Below, piece after piece: positions 30,137 to 39,715 of a DNA stretch of 64,000 nucleotides. Made by a program: the position numbers and the translations under genes. The stretch's first letter is position 1; each line of letters opens with the position of its first letter. Below the pieces are notes generated by a model. The model saw only the letters and a program-made list of their open reading frames with translations. It did no database searches and was not told the DNA's origin. Location: contig NZ_JARUBF010000001.1 of NCBI RefSeq assembly GCF_029626025.1, positions 4,620,001 through 4,684,000 on the forward strand, given 5' to 3'. The DNA comes from Solwaraspora sp. WMMD406 (GTDB lineage: Bacteria; Actinomycetota; Actinomycetes; Mycobacteriales; Micromonosporaceae).

Positions 30137-31465
30137 TCATGGCATGGCGTCGAGGTGTTCCCATGGAGACCAATCACCGTCCTGGAACCACCTGTGCACA
30201 AGTCGATCGACCCTGTCGACAGCAAACACATCAACCCGACCTGGCGACCACGAACACGCAGTAGGCGGAGAACCCAACGTACCGCCCAAATGCTCCCAGC
30301 CCGACCACTCACCATTCACATACCACTTATGCACCAACTGACCAGAACCACCACGAGCAAACACATCAAGACGCCCCGGCCCCTGCGACGTGACAGCCGG
30401 AGCAGACGTCAACACACCACCAAGATGAGACCAACCAGACCACGACGAACCATCAAACCACTTATGCACCAACTGGCCAGAACCACCACGAGCAAACACA
30501 TCAAGACGACGCTCCGCCCACGACGCCGCAGCCGGAGCAGACGTCAACACACCACCAAGATGAGACCAACCAGACCACGACGAACCATCAAACCACTTAT
30601 GCACCAACTGATCAGAACCACCACGAGCAAACACATCAAGACGACGCTCCGCCCACGACGCCGCAGCCGGAGCAGACGTCAACACACCACCAAGATGAGA
30701 CCAACCAGACCACGACGAACCATCAAACCACTTATGCACCAACTGGCCAGAACCACCACGAGCAAACACATCAAGACGACGCTCCGCCCACGACGCCGCA
30801 GCCGGAGCAGACGTCAACCCACCACCAAGACCCTCCCACCCGAACCAACCATCATCGAACCAGCGATGCGCCAACGCCCCACTACCCGCCCGCGCGAACA
30901 GATCCAACCGCCGTACACCCCACGCACACACCCCCACCCCGTCAACCAACGACGAGCCATCTACGAGCCGGCGAGCCTCGTCGATAAGGCTGAGCGCTAC
31001 TGCTTCGGACTCGTCGTATCGCTCTGGAAAGGCAGATCGCTGTACGGCCTGCGCTATCTGCCCGGCAGTCGCCGACGGATGATCGGCTGCCCAGGGAATC
31101 GCCCGGGTAAAGAAGGAACCCGAGGCGAAGGCGACGTCCAGAATCTGCTCAGGCGTCCCCCAGCCCTGTGAAGGTCGCTGTTGGAAGACTCCGAGGGAAT
31201 CCCGGTCACCGCAAGGAAGGTTGTTCATTCGGGACTCGACCCAGCCCGCCTCGAATGCCGAGAGCATGACGCGGCTACTGGCACCCAGATCGACCCCGAC
31301 CCGGTAGACAATCGCAATGACCTCCGGATCATGAGTCGCGGGTATCGAAGTGCATTCGGCGATGCTGACGTCAGCGGCGGCGGTCGGCCTGCCACCGAAC
31401 ACCGCCATTCCGATACCGCCGGTCGCGGCTAGCGCCAAGATCCCACGACGGGTGTATGCGGTCAC
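30137..31465 (-). CDS. Secreted lysozyme-like protein with PLL-type lectin propeller
   Basis: 442-residue exported protein. Signal sequence with Arg pair (TAYTRRGILALAATGGIGMAVFG, cleavage near residue 31); a lysozyme/transglycosylase-like domain at about 45-160 containing AFEAGWVESRMNN and GDRDSLGVFQQRPSQGWG; then six PLL-like blades of about 45-48 residues from about 175 to the end, each with RLDVFARG, LVHKWFDG and WSGWSHLGG. Such blades form fucose-binding lectin propellers in the PLL/DUF346 family. Three or four blades are nearly identical in DNA. Many codons end in T, unlike neighbours, hinting at transfer or recent amplification. GTG 31465 lies 2 nt after a small upstream frame. Confidence 0.8.
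   Translation of the reverse strand: MTAYTRRGILALAATGGIGMAVFGGRPTAAADVSIAECTSIPATHDPEVIAIVYRVGVDLGASSRVMLSAFEAGWVESRMNNLPCGDRDSLGVFQQRPSQGWGTPEQILDVAFASGSFFTRAIPWAADHPSATAGQIAQAVQRSAFPERYDESEAVALSLIDEARRLVDGSSLVDGVGVCAWGVRRLDLFARAGSGALAHRWFDDGWFGWEGLGGGLTSAPAAASWAERRLDVFARGGSGQLVHKWFDGSSWSGWSHLGGVLTSAPAAASWAERRLDVFARGGSDQLVHKWFDGSSWSGWSHLGGVLTSAPAAASWAERRLDVFARGGSGQLVHKWFDGSSWSGWSHLGGVLTSAPAVTSQGPGRLDVFARGGSGQLVHKWYVNGEWSGWEHLGGTLGSPPTACSWSPGRVDVFAVDRVDRLVHRWFQDGDWSPWEHLDAMP
30342..30830. repeat. 135-nt near-identical tandem repeats encoding lectin blades
   Basis: A 135-nt unit recurs with markers at 30356, 30491, 30626 and 30761; units 2-4 differ by only a few bases, unit 1 is more diverged. 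The period equals one 45-residue blade, so unequal exchange could change blade number in frame. Confidence 0.9.
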
Positions 31466-31467
31466 GC

Positions 31468-31629
31468 CTATCGACCCTGGCCATTCAAGAGATCAGCGAC
31501 ACACTCCGGCTGCCGCAGGCTGGCCTGAACCGGCGCGGAGGAGAGAGCGATGGCAGCTACCGCCAATGTCGGCACCATCATCAGCGACCTGCGATTGACC
31601 TGCGGCAAATCCCTTTGTCTCTTCAGCAT
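31468..31629 (-). CDS. Possible small exported protein upstream of the lectin gene
   Basis: 53-residue frame with a plausible signal sequence (NRRSLMMVPTLAVAAIALSSAPVQA) and a short mature part ending RQPECVADLLNGQGR. It ends 2 nt before the lectin gene's GTG, so translation could be coupled. ATG 31629 is the start that leaves a normal signal. It may instead be a decayed start of a duplicated lectin-type gene, since both have an Arg-pair signal. Confidence 0.4.
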   Translation of the reverse strand: MLKRQRDLPQVNRRSLMMVPTLAVAAIALSSAPVQASLRQPECVADLLNGQGR

Positions 31630-31747
31630 GGTGATGTACACCCCGCAACCAACACGCCTGGGCAACATATTGACTGTGATCACGGTACCAGCCCGGACCA
31701 CCGAGGTACAGCAGTCCTTCGATGTTTACCTATCGCGCCGGGACGGG

Positions 31748-32596
31748 TCAGAGGCGACAGGCGTGGATCGAGGTGACCAGGATGGCGCGGGCGCCGACCT
31801 CGTACAGCTCGTCCATGATCCGGTGGACCTCGGCGCGGCGGACCATCGCCTGCACCGCCGCCCAGCCTTCCCGGTGCAGCGGCGAGATGGTCGGCGACTC
31901 GATGCCCGGGGTCAACGCGCTCGCCTGTTCCAGCAGGTCGGCACGCACGTCGTAGGCGAGCATCACGTACCGGCGGGCCACCAGGACACCCTGCAGGCGA
32001 CGGATCAGCTGGTCGGCCTGCCCGGTGGTGGGGGTCGCGGCCGGGTGCACCAGCACCGCCGAGGAACGCAGGATCGGCTCGCCGACGGTGACCAGGCCGG
32101 CCTGGCGCAGCGTCGCGCCGGTCTCCACCACGTCGGCGATGACGTCGGCGACGCCGAGCCGGATGGCGTTCTCCACCGCGCCGTCGAGCCGGATCACCTC
32201 GGCTTTGAGGCCGTGTTCGCCCAGGTAGCGTTCGACCACCCCGGGGTACGCGGTGGCGATGCGTCGCCCGGCGATCTCGTCGGGCACCCGGGTCAGGGTC
32301 TCGGGGCGGGCGGCGAACCGGAACGTCGCCCCGCCGAAGTCCAGGTCGAGCAGTTCCTCGGCCGGGCTGGCCGAGTCGATCAGCAGGTCCCGGCCGGTGA
32401 TGCCGAGCTCCAGTTCGCCGGTGCCGACGTAGGTGGCTATGTCGCGGGGGCGCAGGTAAAAGAACTCGACGTCGTTGGCCTCGTCGCGGCAGACCAGGTC
32501 CTTGGGGTCGGTGCGTTGGCGGTAGCCGGCCTCACGCAGCATGTCGGCGGCCGGTCCGGACAGGGTGCCTTTGTTGGGTACGGCGATGCGCAGCAT
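31748..32596 (-). CDS. hisG: ATP phosphoribosyltransferase
   Basis: 282-residue long-form HisG, first enzyme of histidine synthesis and target of histidine feedback. LRIAVPNKGTL begins the protein; VGTGELELGITGRDLL and DVIADVVETGATLRQAGL carry the catalytic and PRPP-binding regions; the C-terminal 75 residues are the regulatory domain of the long form. ATG 32596 is chosen over a longer frame. hisE lies 48 bp upstream. Confidence 0.95.
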   Translation of the reverse strand: MLRIAVPNKGTLSGPAADMLREAGYRQRTDPKDLVCRDEANDVEFFYLRPRDIATYVGTGELELGITGRDLLIDSASPAEELLDLDFGGATFRFAARPETLTRVPDEIAGRRIATAYPGVVERYLGEHGLKAEVIRLDGAVENAIRLGVADVIADVVETGATLRQAGLVTVGEPILRSSAVLVHPAATPTTGQADQLIRRLQGVLVARRYVMLAYDVRADLLEQASALTPGIESPTISPLHREGWAAVQAMVRRAEVHRIMDELYEVGARAILVTSIHACRL

Positions 32597-32644
32597 CTCG
32601 GTCTCGCTCCTGATCGATCGGGGGTGCACGGTCGCGAGGGCGGG

Positions 32645-32908
32645 TCAGAGATGTCGGTAGACGTCTTCGAGTTCCAGTCCGGTGGCCAGCATCAGCACCT
32701 GCGCCTGGTAGAGCAGTTGGGAGATCTCCTCGGCGGCCCGCTGCGGGCTCTCGTGCTCGGCGGCCATCCACGCCTCGGCGGCTTCCTCGACGACCTTCTT
32801 GCCGATGGCGTGTACCCCGCGCTCCAGCGCGGCCACCGTCGACGAGCCGGGCGTACCGGCTGCCGCCTTGGCCTGTAGCTCGGCGAACAGCTCCTCGAAC
32901 GTCTTCAC
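32645..32908 (-). CDS. hisE: Phosphoribosyl-ATP pyrophosphatase
   Basis: 87-residue all-helical MazG-type pyrophosphatase, second step of histidine synthesis. Start GTG 32908 gives [15 protein letters not shown]; the metal-binding [18 protein letters not shown] and [14 protein letters not shown] are intact. Paired with hisG. Confidence 0.94.
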   Translation of the reverse strand: MKTFEELFAELQAKAAAGTPGSSTVAALERGVHAIGKKVVEEAAEAWMAAEHESPQRAAEEISQLLYQAQVLMLATGLELEDVYRHL

Positions 32909-33023
32909 GGTGCCTGATTGTGGCAGCCGGACCTCGGGCCGGTCGGCACCGGGTCCGCACCGGTCCACCAGCTGATCACCGTACGGCGGTCAGGGCCGGC
33001 GCCGTACGACGGTCAGCGTGCCG

Positions 33024-34145
33024 TCACCGTACGGTGATCATCGCGTCGACGAGGTAGCGGTCGCTCCCGTCCTCGACCAGCGACTCTTCGTACGCCTCGA
33101 CCAGGTAGTCGCCGGGCGGCAGGGTGAGCGCGACGGTCGCCTCGCCCCGCCCGGGTGCCCCGTCGTCGAGGGTGACGTGGCGCTGGTGGACGATCCGGTC
33201 CCCTTGGCGGACCCGCAGCTGTGCGGTGGCCTCGTTGACGCTGCCGGCGAGGTGCACGGTGAAGGTTCGCCCGACCGTGTCGCCGTGCTGCGGTTCGATC
33301 AGCCAGAGCGCGGCCAGGGTGTCGAACGCCCGTCCTTTGACGATCTCGTCGCGGGTGTCGACGTGACCCCAGAGCCGGTCCACGGGTTCCCCGTCGAGCA
33401 GGAGTCGGATCCGGGGGTCGCCGCCGACGACTCCGGCGACGGTCCAGGCGAGTTGCTGCACGGCGGCGTCGGCCCCGGCCGCGTCGAGGTTGGCGACGTC
33501 GGCGCCGCTGATGTTGACCCCGACGATGTCGTACTGGGTCCAGACGCTGGTCAGGCTGGCACCGATCGGCCAGAGGGTGCGGTAGTCGGGGTCGCGCAGC
33601 CGCTCGCCGGTGAGCATTTCGCCGATCACGGCCCGCAACTCGCCGAGGGTGCTGCGGCTGGTCAGGTCGAAGCGGTGGAACTCCCGGTAGAGCCGGGGCC
33701 GGCCGTCGACCTCGCCGACGTAGTAGACCGGCAGGGTGGCGACAGCCGTACCGGCGCGCTCGCCGGCCGCGCCTGCGGTGGCGGTGGCGGACGTGGCGCC
33801 GGGGGCGGACGGGTCGCCGGGGGCAGCGGACGGTGCGACGGAGGCGGGGGCCGGGGCGGAGGCGGAGGTCGCCGGGTCGGCGGTGGCCGCGCCCGGACGC
33901 TGGCCGGGTGGGCCCGGGGTGCCGATCGGCGACAGACCGACCATGACTCCGACCATGGTGGCGGCGACGGTCGCGGCGGCGGTGGCGATCAGCGTCGCCG
34001 GCAGCCGGCGACGGCGTCGGACGGCGATCCGGTCGCGGATGGCCGCCAACGCGGCGTCAGGTCCGGCGTCGACCCGGTCCGCCTGTGCCCGTAGCGCCTG
34101 GCGCAGCAGGTCGGCGTGGCGGGTGGCCGTATCGTCGTGGTCCAT
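33024..34145 (-). CDS. Membrane-anchored GerMN/Gmad2 domain protein, partner of the adjacent sigma factor
   Basis: 373-residue protein: cytoplasmic N-terminus (1-48), one transmembrane helix (about 50-72), a Pro/Ala/Ser linker (75-125), a GerMN domain (about 130-270, LPVYYVGEVDGRPRLYREFHRF to VDRLWG) and a C-terminal Gmad2 Ig-like domain (about 285-373, LIEPQHGDTVGRTFTVHLAGSV). It overlaps the sigma factor stop by one base (TGATG). A single-TM protein coupled to an ECF-type sigma gene is often a regulator of that sigma factor, but the cytoplasmic part has no clear anti-sigma motif; its role here is inference. Confidence 0.82.
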   Translation of the reverse strand: MDHDDTATRHADLLRQALRAQADRVDAGPDAALAAIRDRIAVRRRRRLPATLIATAAATVAATMVGVMVGLSPIGTPGPPGQRPGAATADPATSASAPAPASVAPSAAPGDPSAPGATSATATAGAAGERAGTAVATLPVYYVGEVDGRPRLYREFHRFDLTSRSTLGELRAVIGEMLTGERLRDPDYRTLWPIGASLTSVWTQYDIVGVNISGADVANLDAAGADAAVQQLAWTVAGVVGGDPRIRLLLDGEPVDRLWGHVDTRDEIVKGRAFDTLAALWLIEPQHGDTVGRTFTVHLAGSVNEATAQLRVRQGDRIVHQRHVTLDDGAPGRGEATVALTLPPGDYLVEAYEESLVEDGSDRYLVDAMITVR

Positions 34146-34669
34146 CACAGTCCGTCCAGGCTCGTGCGCAGCGCCGCGATGCCGCGCGCGGTGTGGCTTT
34201 TCACCGCGCCCCGGCTGACTCCCATGATCTCGGCGGTCTGCGCCTCGGACAGATCGACGTAGTAGCGCAGGACGATCGCTTCCCGTTGCCGGGGCGGCAG
34301 GGCGCGCAGCGCGGTGACGACGTCGTCCTGGCGCAGCTGATCCAGGGCACCCGCTTCGGCGCTCGGGGCGTCGGGTTCGGGCCGGGCGGCGGCCAGGTGT
34401 GCCTGCACGACCCGGCGGTGCCGCATCGCCGACCGGCACTTGTTGACCACGGTGACCCGCAGGTAGCCCAGGGCCTTGTCGGCGTCCCGGAGCCGCCACC
34501 AGCGGCCGTGCAGCGCGACGTAGGCGTCCTGCACGATCTCCTCGGCCATCGCCGGCTCACGCAGCAGCAGGGTGGCCAGGCGTACCAGCGGACGGTAGTG
34601 CGCGGTGAACAGGCGGGTGACCGCTTCGTCCGCCGCCCACGCCGATGGCTGTGTCCGCTGTCGCGGCAT
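34145..34669 (-). CDS. ECF-type sigma factor, SigE family
   Basis: 174-residue RNA polymerase sigma-70 family factor. Region 2: FTAHYRPLVRLATLLLREPAMAEEIVQDAYVALHGRWWR; region 4: ALRALPPRQREAIVLRYYVDLSEAQTAEIMGVSRGAVKSHTARG. ATG 34669 has GGGGAGG 3 nt upstream and is preferred over GTG 34711. Followed by the GerMN protein gene in a one-base overlap. Target promoters unknown. Confidence 0.9.
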   Translation of the reverse strand: MPRQRTQPSAWAADEAVTRLFTAHYRPLVRLATLLLREPAMAEEIVQDAYVALHGRWWRLRDADKALGYLRVTVVNKCRSAMRHRRVVQAHLAAARPEPDAPSAEAGALDQLRQDDVVTALRALPPRQREAIVLRYYVDLSEAQTAEIMGVSRGAVKSHTARGIAALRTSLDGL

Positions 34670-34803
34670 CGTCCTCCCCGCGCGCAGGTCAGAGGCCAGT
34701 TCGGGTGTCACGCCAGCTACGACGTGTCAGCTCCGCGTCTGGTTTACCGCGCGGACGGCCAGAACGTGACGGGTCAGTGACAGGAAGCGGGACCGCCGGT
34801 CGT

Positions 34804-35280
34804 TCAGGTCGGCGGCAGGGCGCGCAACGCGAGCGCGGCATCGAGTACGGCGACCATCGCCGACCACCCCTTGTCCTCGATCGAGTCGGGTAGTCCGGCC
34901 CGTTCGGCGGCCTGGTCGATGGTGTCGACGGTGAGCACTCCGTGCCCGACCGGCGTGGCTTCGTCGAGCGACACCCGGGTCAGTCCTTCGGTCACCGATG
35001 TGCAGACGTAGTCGAAGTGGGCGGTGGCACCCCGTACCACGACGCCGAGGGCGACCACCGCGTCACAGCGCCGGGCCAGGGCCTGGGCCAGGACGGGCAG
35101 TTCGACCGAGCCGGCGACCCGGGCGACCTGTACGCCGGCGACCCCGCAGGCGTCGGCGGCGGCCAACGCCCGGCTGAGCATGACGTCGACCAGTTCGCCG
35201 TGCCATCGGGCGGCGACCACCCCGACGGTCAGGTCCCGGGCGTCGACGGTGGTGACTCCTGGTTCTCCGAAACCGGCCAC
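34804..35280 (-). CDS. ribH: 6,7-dimethyl-8-ribityllumazine synthase
   Basis: 158-residue lumazine synthase, penultimate riboflavin step, forming icosahedral or pentameric shells. VVAARWHGELVDVMLSRAL, VAGSVELPVLAQAL, ALGVVVRGATAHFDYV (active-site His) and PVGHGVLTVDT are intact. GTG 35280 shares its G with the ribBA stop (TAGTG). Confidence 0.95.
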   Translation of the reverse strand: MAGFGEPGVTTVDARDLTVGVVAARWHGELVDVMLSRALAAADACGVAGVQVARVAGSVELPVLAQALARRCDAVVALGVVVRGATAHFDYVCTSVTEGLTRVSLDEATPVGHGVLTVDTIDQAAERAGLPDSIEDKGWSAMVAVLDAALALRALPPT

Positions 35281-36572
35281 TATGCCCGTCCTCCCGCGAT
35301 CCCGGTGGTCTCGATCTCGTCGAGTCCCTGCAGCAGGTGCCCCATCCGGTCGCGTTTTGTCCGCAGGTAGCGCAGGTTTTCCGGGCGCGGATGGATGGTG
35401 AGCGGTTCCCGGTGGAGCACTGTCACACCGTGGGCTTCGAGGCCGTCGACCTTGGCCGGGTTGTTGGTGAGCAGCCGTACCGACCGCACCCCGAGGTCGT
35501 GCAGGATCTGCGCGCCGGTGCCGTAGTCGCGGGCGTCGGCGGGCAGCCCGAGGGCGAGGTTGGCGTCGACCGTGTCGCGGCCCTGGTCCTGCAGGTGGTA
35601 GGCGTGCAGCTTGTCCGCCAGGCCGATGCCGCGCCCCTCGTGGCCGCGCAGGTAGAGCACGATGCCCCGGCCTTCGGCGGCGACCAGCCGCAGGGCGGTG
35701 TCGAGCTGCGGCCCGCAGTCGCAGCGCAGCGAACCGAAGACGTCGCCGGTGAGGCATTCGGAATGGACCCGGACCAGCACGTCGTGACCGTCGCCGGCTC
35801 TCCCGGCTCCCCCGCCGCTGACGTCACCACCGTCGCCGACGTCGCCGAGGACCAGCGCGATGTGTTCGGCGGGGTCGTGCGCGACGCGGTAGCCGACCGC
35901 CCGGAACTCGCCGTACGGCATCGGTAGCCGGGCCTGCGCCACCCGTTCCACATGGCTTTCGGTGCGCCGCCGGTGGGTGATCAGGTCGGCGATGGTGATC
36001 AGGGTGAGGCCGTGGTCGGCGCAGAACTTCTCCAGGTCGGGCAGGCGCATCATGGTGCCGTCGTCGTTGACGAGTTCGCACAGCACCCCGGCGGGTCGCA
36101 GCCCGGCGAGCCGGGCCAGGTCGACGGCGGCCTCGGTGTGGCCGGGCCGGTGCAGGACACCGCCGGCGCGGGCCCGCAGTGGCACGACGTGCCCGGGGCG
36201 GGACAGGTCGGCGGCGCTGGTGGCCGGGTCGGCGAGCAGTCGCATGGTGTGTGCGCGGTCGGCGGCGGAGATCCCGGTGGTGACGCCCGCCCGGGCGTCG
36301 ACGGTGACGGTGTACGCGGTGCCCCGCCGGTCCTGGTTGGTGTGGTACATCGGCGGCAGGTCGAGTCGGTCGCATTCGGTTTCGGACAGGGACACGCAGA
36401 TGAAGCCCGAGGTGTGCCGCACCATGAAGGCGACCTGGGCGGCGGTGGCGTGTTCGGCGGCGAAGATGAGGTCGCCTTCGTTCTCCCGGTCGGCGTCGTC
36501 GACGACCACGACGGGCCGGCCGACGGCCAGGTCGTCGAGAGCCTGCGCGATGGTGCCGAACCCGGCGGTCAC
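35280..36572 (-). CDS. ribBA: Bifunctional DHBP synthase/GTP cyclohydrolase II
   Basis: 430-residue fusion. N-terminal RibB domain (1-205): [16 protein letters not shown] and [26 protein letters not shown]-terminal RibA domain (210-430): the zinc cysteines in [19 protein letters not shown], then [10 protein letters not shown] and [16 protein letters not shown] Gly/Asp-rich insertion ([17 protein letters not shown]) splits the start of RibA and is unusual. Overlaps ribE by 4 bp. Confidence 0.95.
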   Translation of the reverse strand: MTAGFGTIAQALDDLAVGRPVVVVDDADRENEGDLIFAAEHATAAQVAFMVRHTSGFICVSLSETECDRLDLPPMYHTNQDRRGTAYTVTVDARAGVTTGISAADRAHTMRLLADPATSAADLSRPGHVVPLRARAGGVLHRPGHTEAAVDLARLAGLRPAGVLCELVNDDGTMMRLPDLEKFCADHGLTLITIADLITHRRRTESHVERVAQARLPMPYGEFRAVGYRVAHDPAEHIALVLGDVGDGGDVSGGGAGRAGDGHDVLVRVHSECLTGDVFGSLRCDCGPQLDTALRLVAAEGRGIVLYLRGHEGRGIGLADKLHAYHLQDQGRDTVDANLALGLPADARDYGTGAQILHDLGVRSVRLLTNNPAKVDGLEAHGVTVLHREPLTIHPRPENLRYLRTKRDRMGHLLQGLDEIETTGIAGGRA

Positions 36573-37204
36573 CGCGCCGCCCCGCTTGCGCTGACCTGCT
36601 TGGCCACGTACTTCGCGATCACGTCGACCTCCAGGTTGACCGGTGCCCCGACCGGTTTGTTGCCGAGGGTGGTGAGCTGCAGGGTGGTGGGGATGAGTCC
36701 GACGGTGAACCAGCCGGGGTCGTCTCCCGGGGCGGCGGGATCGCCGTCGTGGACCCCCGTCACGGTCAACGAGACTCCGTCGACGGCGATGGACCCTTTC
36801 TCGACGACGTAGCGGGACAGGCCGCCCGGCAGGCTGATCCGCACCTGTTCCCAGCGGTCCGCCGGGGTGCGGTCGACGATGACGCCGACCGCGTCGACGT
36901 GGCCCTGCACCAGGTGCCCGCCGAGGCGGGTGGCGAGGGTCGCGGCCCGTTCCAGGTTGACCGGATCGCCGGTCCGCAGACCGCCCAGGGAGCTGCGGTC
37001 GAAGGTCTCCTTCATCACGTCGACGGTGAACCGGCCGCCGTCACCGACGTCGACGACGGTCAGGCAGACACCGTTCACGGCGATCGAGTCGCCGTGCCGG
37101 GCGTCGGCGGCGACCAACGGGCCGTGCAGGGCGAGGACCGCGCTGTCGCCGTGCCAGTCGAGTGTGCCGGCTGTGCCCAGCTCCTCGATGATCCCGGTGA
37201 ACAT
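36569..37204 (-). CDS. ribE: Riboflavin synthase alpha chain
   Basis: 211-residue riboflavin synthase with two lumazine-binding repeats: [10 protein letters not shown] start, [10 protein letters not shown] in the first, and [10 protein letters not shown] in the second. Catalyses dismutation of two lumazines. Starts 4 bp after the ribD stop. Confidence 0.95.
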   Translation of the reverse strand: MFTGIIEELGTAGTLDWHGDSAVLALHGPLVAADARHGDSIAVNGVCLTVVDVGDGGRFTVDVMKETFDRSSLGGLRTGDPVNLERAATLATRLGGHLVQGHVDAVGVIVDRTPADRWEQVRISLPGGLSRYVVEKGSIAVDGVSLTVTGVHDGDPAAPGDDPGWFTVGLIPTTLQLTTLGNKPVGAPVNLEVDVIAKYVAKQVSASGAAR

Positions 37205-37208
37205 CGAC

Positions 37209-38270
37209 TCAGCCCTCTTTCTGCCGGGGTACGGCGGTGATCCGCAGGTCGGGGCCGACCTGGGTGACGTCGACGACGGTCAGCTCGATCGCATCGGCGA
37301 TGGTCGGCACGCCGGCGTCGCCGAGCGCGGCGGCCCCGGAGCCGAGCAGTTTGGGTGCCAGGTAGCCAACGATCCGGTCGACCAGGCCGGCACGCAGGAA
37401 CGCCCCGGCGAGCACCGGTCCCCCTTCGAGCAGGGCGGACCGGACGCCCCGGTCGTACAGTCGGGTCAGCAGCGCGGACAGGTCGACCCGGCCGTGGTGG
37501 TCGGTGCCGACGTCGGCGGCGGTGGCGATCCAGGTGGGGGCGGCGGCGTCGCGGACCCGGGCGTCGACCGGGGTACGTCCGGCGCTGTCCACCACGACGC
37601 GCAGCGGCTGGCGGATGGCGAGGGCGCCGTCGCGCGGGTCACGGACGGTGAGCCGGGGATCGTCGGTGCGGACGGTGCCGACCCCGGCGATGATCGCGTC
37701 GACGGTGCCGCGCAGGGCGTGCACGTCGGCGCGGGCCGCCTCCGAGGTGATCCACATGCTGGTGCCGTCGACGGCGGCGGACCGGCCGTCGAGTGTGGCG
37801 GCGTACTTCCAGGTCAGGTAGGGGCGTCTGCGGCGTACGGCGGTCAGCCAGGCGATGTTGGCGGCCTCGGCCTCGTCGGCGCGCAGGCCGAACTCGACGG
37901 CGATCCCGGCGGCGCGCAGGGTGTCGGCGCCGCCGGCGGCGACCGGGTTGGGATCGGGTACGGCCAGCACGACGGTGGCGACGCCGGCGTCGGCGAGCGC
38001 GGTGGAGCAGGGGCCGGTCCGGCCGACGTGGTCGCACGGTTCGAGGGTGACCACGGCGGTGCCGCCCCGGGCCCGGTCGCCGGCCTGGGCGAGGGCGACG
38101 ATCTCGGCGTGTGGGCCGCCGGCGTAGGCGTGGAAGCCTTCGCCGACGACGTGCCCGGCGGGGTCGAGGATGACGCAGCCGACGATCGGGTTGGGGCTGG
38201 TGGCGCCGAGGCCGCGCACAGCGAGGCCGATGGCGCGACGCATCGCCTCGTCGGTGGTCAGGCTCGCCAT
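37209..38270 (-). CDS. ribD: Bifunctional riboflavin deaminase/reductase
   Basis: 353-residue RibD. N-terminal zinc deaminase (HAEIVAL and EPCDHVGRTGPCSTAL) and C-terminal reductase (RPYLTWKYAATLDGRSA, RALRGTVDAIIAGVGTVRTDDPRLTVR, LLEGGPVLAGAFL). First gene of the operon, about 190 nt downstream of the FMN riboswitch. The start at 38270 encodes ASLTTDEAMRRAIGLAVRG, normal for the family. Confidence 0.95.
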   Translation of the reverse strand: MASLTTDEAMRRAIGLAVRGLGATSPNPIVGCVILDPAGHVVGEGFHAYAGGPHAEIVALAQAGDRARGGTAVVTLEPCDHVGRTGPCSTALADAGVATVVLAVPDPNPVAAGGADTLRAAGIAVEFGLRADEAEAANIAWLTAVRRRRPYLTWKYAATLDGRSAAVDGTSMWITSEAARADVHALRGTVDAIIAGVGTVRTDDPRLTVRDPRDGALAIRQPLRVVVDSAGRTPVDARVRDAAAPTWIATAADVGTDHHGRVDLSALLTRLYDRGVRSALLEGGPVLAGAFLRAGLVDRIVGYLAPKLLGSGAAALGDAGVPTIADAIELTVVDVTQVGPDLRITAVPRQKEG

Positions 38271-38461
38271 GACCGGTCCCTCTTCTCCTGGCCTGCCGTC
38301 GTGGCGCGCGGCGGGCGGGAGGCGTCACCGGGCCCGAAGGTGGGCGGCCGGCGACAGCGGGCGGCGGCGTACACCCGGGGGTGGCCATGGCGGCCTAGCC
38401 CCGGGTCGCTGAGCGGGCAGGCGTACGTGAACACGCCAGCGCGCAGCGTCCGTCCCCGCGC

Positions 38462-38668
38462 GCTGTCTCCCATCCGGACTGTCTGGACCGGTCAGTGCCG
38501 GGATCGACACTGCCTGGCCCAACCGTCGGCCCTGGGGTCTCACCAGGTCCACCGGGCGTCGTTACCGACGACCGGGTCGCGGGCTACCACGGCTCGGGCC
38601 GTGGATCACCGCCGGTTCGGAATTTCACCGAGTCCCGCCAGCGCGTGGTGGGTGCTGTACCTGAGAGT
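38462..38668 (-). promoter_or_regulatory. FMN riboswitch (RFN element)
   Basis: On the minus strand the conserved RFN parts appear in order: ACTCTCAGG, CGGTGAAATTCCGAACCGGCGGTGAT, AGCCCGCGA, a variable stem, CCGGTGGACCTGGTGAGACC, GGGCCGACGGTTGGG and finally GTCCGGATGGGAGACAG. It precedes ribD and would turn the operon down when FMN is high. The 190 nt to ribD is the expression platform; no typical T-rich terminator is evident, so control of translation or Rho is likely. The rest of 38271-38752 shows no gene. Confidence 0.93.
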
Positions 38669-38752
38669 CTTACACGAATCCCGGGACCGGCCGCCAGCGA
38701 CGCGGCCCAGGTCACAACTGTCGGGTTTCCGACAGTTGTGCCCCGCCGCTGG

Positions 38753-39715
38753 TCAGCCGCTGGACAACCGCCGGTCGACCGCGATGAACGAACCCGGTTG
38801 GCTCTTGGCGACCGATTTCATCTCGTTTGCCACCGTGATGATGTCGCGGGGGTCGCTGAACCGACGCGGGCCGGCCGAGACCGCCACCCCGACCGACAGG
38901 GTGACCAGCGCGGCCTTCTGCAGGTTGCCCCGCCGGTCCTTGACCTCGACGTAGCCGCGTCGCGCGTCGGTGGGATCGTAGAGTTCGTCGGCCACCTTCT
39001 CGAAGTCCACGATCGCCTGCTCGATGATCGGTCGGACCTGCTCCGGCGTGCAGACCACCACGAAGTCGTCGCCGCCGATGTGGCCGAGGAACGCCGGCGG
39101 CAGCCCGATCGACACCACCGCCCGGTGCAGGCATCGCGCCAACGCGGAGATGAACTCGTCGCCGCGGCCGAACCCGTACACGTCGTTGACGCTCTTGAAC
39201 CGGTCGATGTCGATGTAGCCGACGGCGTAGTCGGTGCCGCTCCGGACCCGGTCGGTGATCTCCCGACTGACCCGGGTGTTGCCGGGCAGCCCGGTCAGCG
39301 GCGACACCTCACGGTATTCGCGGTTACGGCGCAGAGTGGAGATGACCCGGGCCATCAACTCCGAGGTGTCGAAGGGTTTGACCAGATAGTCGTCGGCCCC
39401 GGCGGTCAACCCGAGCACCTTGTCGACGGTCATGCCCTTGGCGGTGAGCATGATGATCGGCAGGGCGGCGGTCATCGGGTCGGCGCGCAGCCGGCGGGTG
39501 AGTTCGAGCCCGCCGATACGCGGCATCATCAGGTCGACCACCGCCAAGTCGGGACGCTGCCGCTCGATCGCGTCGAGCGCTTCCTGGCCGTCGTGCGCGA
39601 GCAGCACCTCGAATCCCTGCAACCGCAGGTTGACCTCGACGAACCGGGCTATGTCGACGTCGTCGTCGACCACCAGGATGAGGTCGGGGCGCGGTTGCGC
39701 CCCGTCGGGGCTCAC
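38753..39715 (-). CDS. Response regulator receiver-GGDEF protein
   Basis: 320-residue protein. Receiver domain 12-130 with the acidic pocket D17-D19, phosphorylation site D61 in VVDLMMP and K113 in VKPF; then a GGDEF domain about 135-315 with [12 protein letters not shown]. The active-site loop reads GGDDF at 214-218 instead of GG(D/E)EF, so cyclase activity may be altered but the metal and substrate residues upstream remain. GTG 39715 overlaps the rpe stop (GTGA); GTG 39718 is an alternative. No histidine kinase is adjacent. Confidence 0.88.
   Translation of the reverse strand: MSPDGAQPRPDLILVVDDDVDIARFVEVNLRLQGFEVLLAHDGQEALDAIERQRPDLAVVDLMMPRIGGLELTRRLRADPMTAALPIIMLTAKGMTVDKVLGLTAGADDYLVKPFDTSELMARVISTLRRNREYREVSPLTGLPGNTRVSREITDRVRSGTDYAVGYIDIDRFKSVNDVYGFGRGDEFISALARCLHRAVVSIGLPPAFLGHIGGDDFVVVCTPEQVRPIIEQAIVDFEKVADELYDPTDARRGYVEVKDRRGNLQKAALVTLSVGVAVSAGPRRFSDPRDIITVANEMKSVAKSQPGSFIAVDRRLSSG

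Noticed and set aside
29762-31171. Long plus-strand frame with KHIKTTLRPRRRSRSRR repeats
   Set aside because: Antisense shadow of the 135-nt lectin repeats; the minus-strand frame gives a signal peptide and propeller blades.
38258-38473. Small frame in the ribD leader
   Set aside because: Lies within the riboswitch expression platform and has no protein-like features; better explained as untranslated leader.
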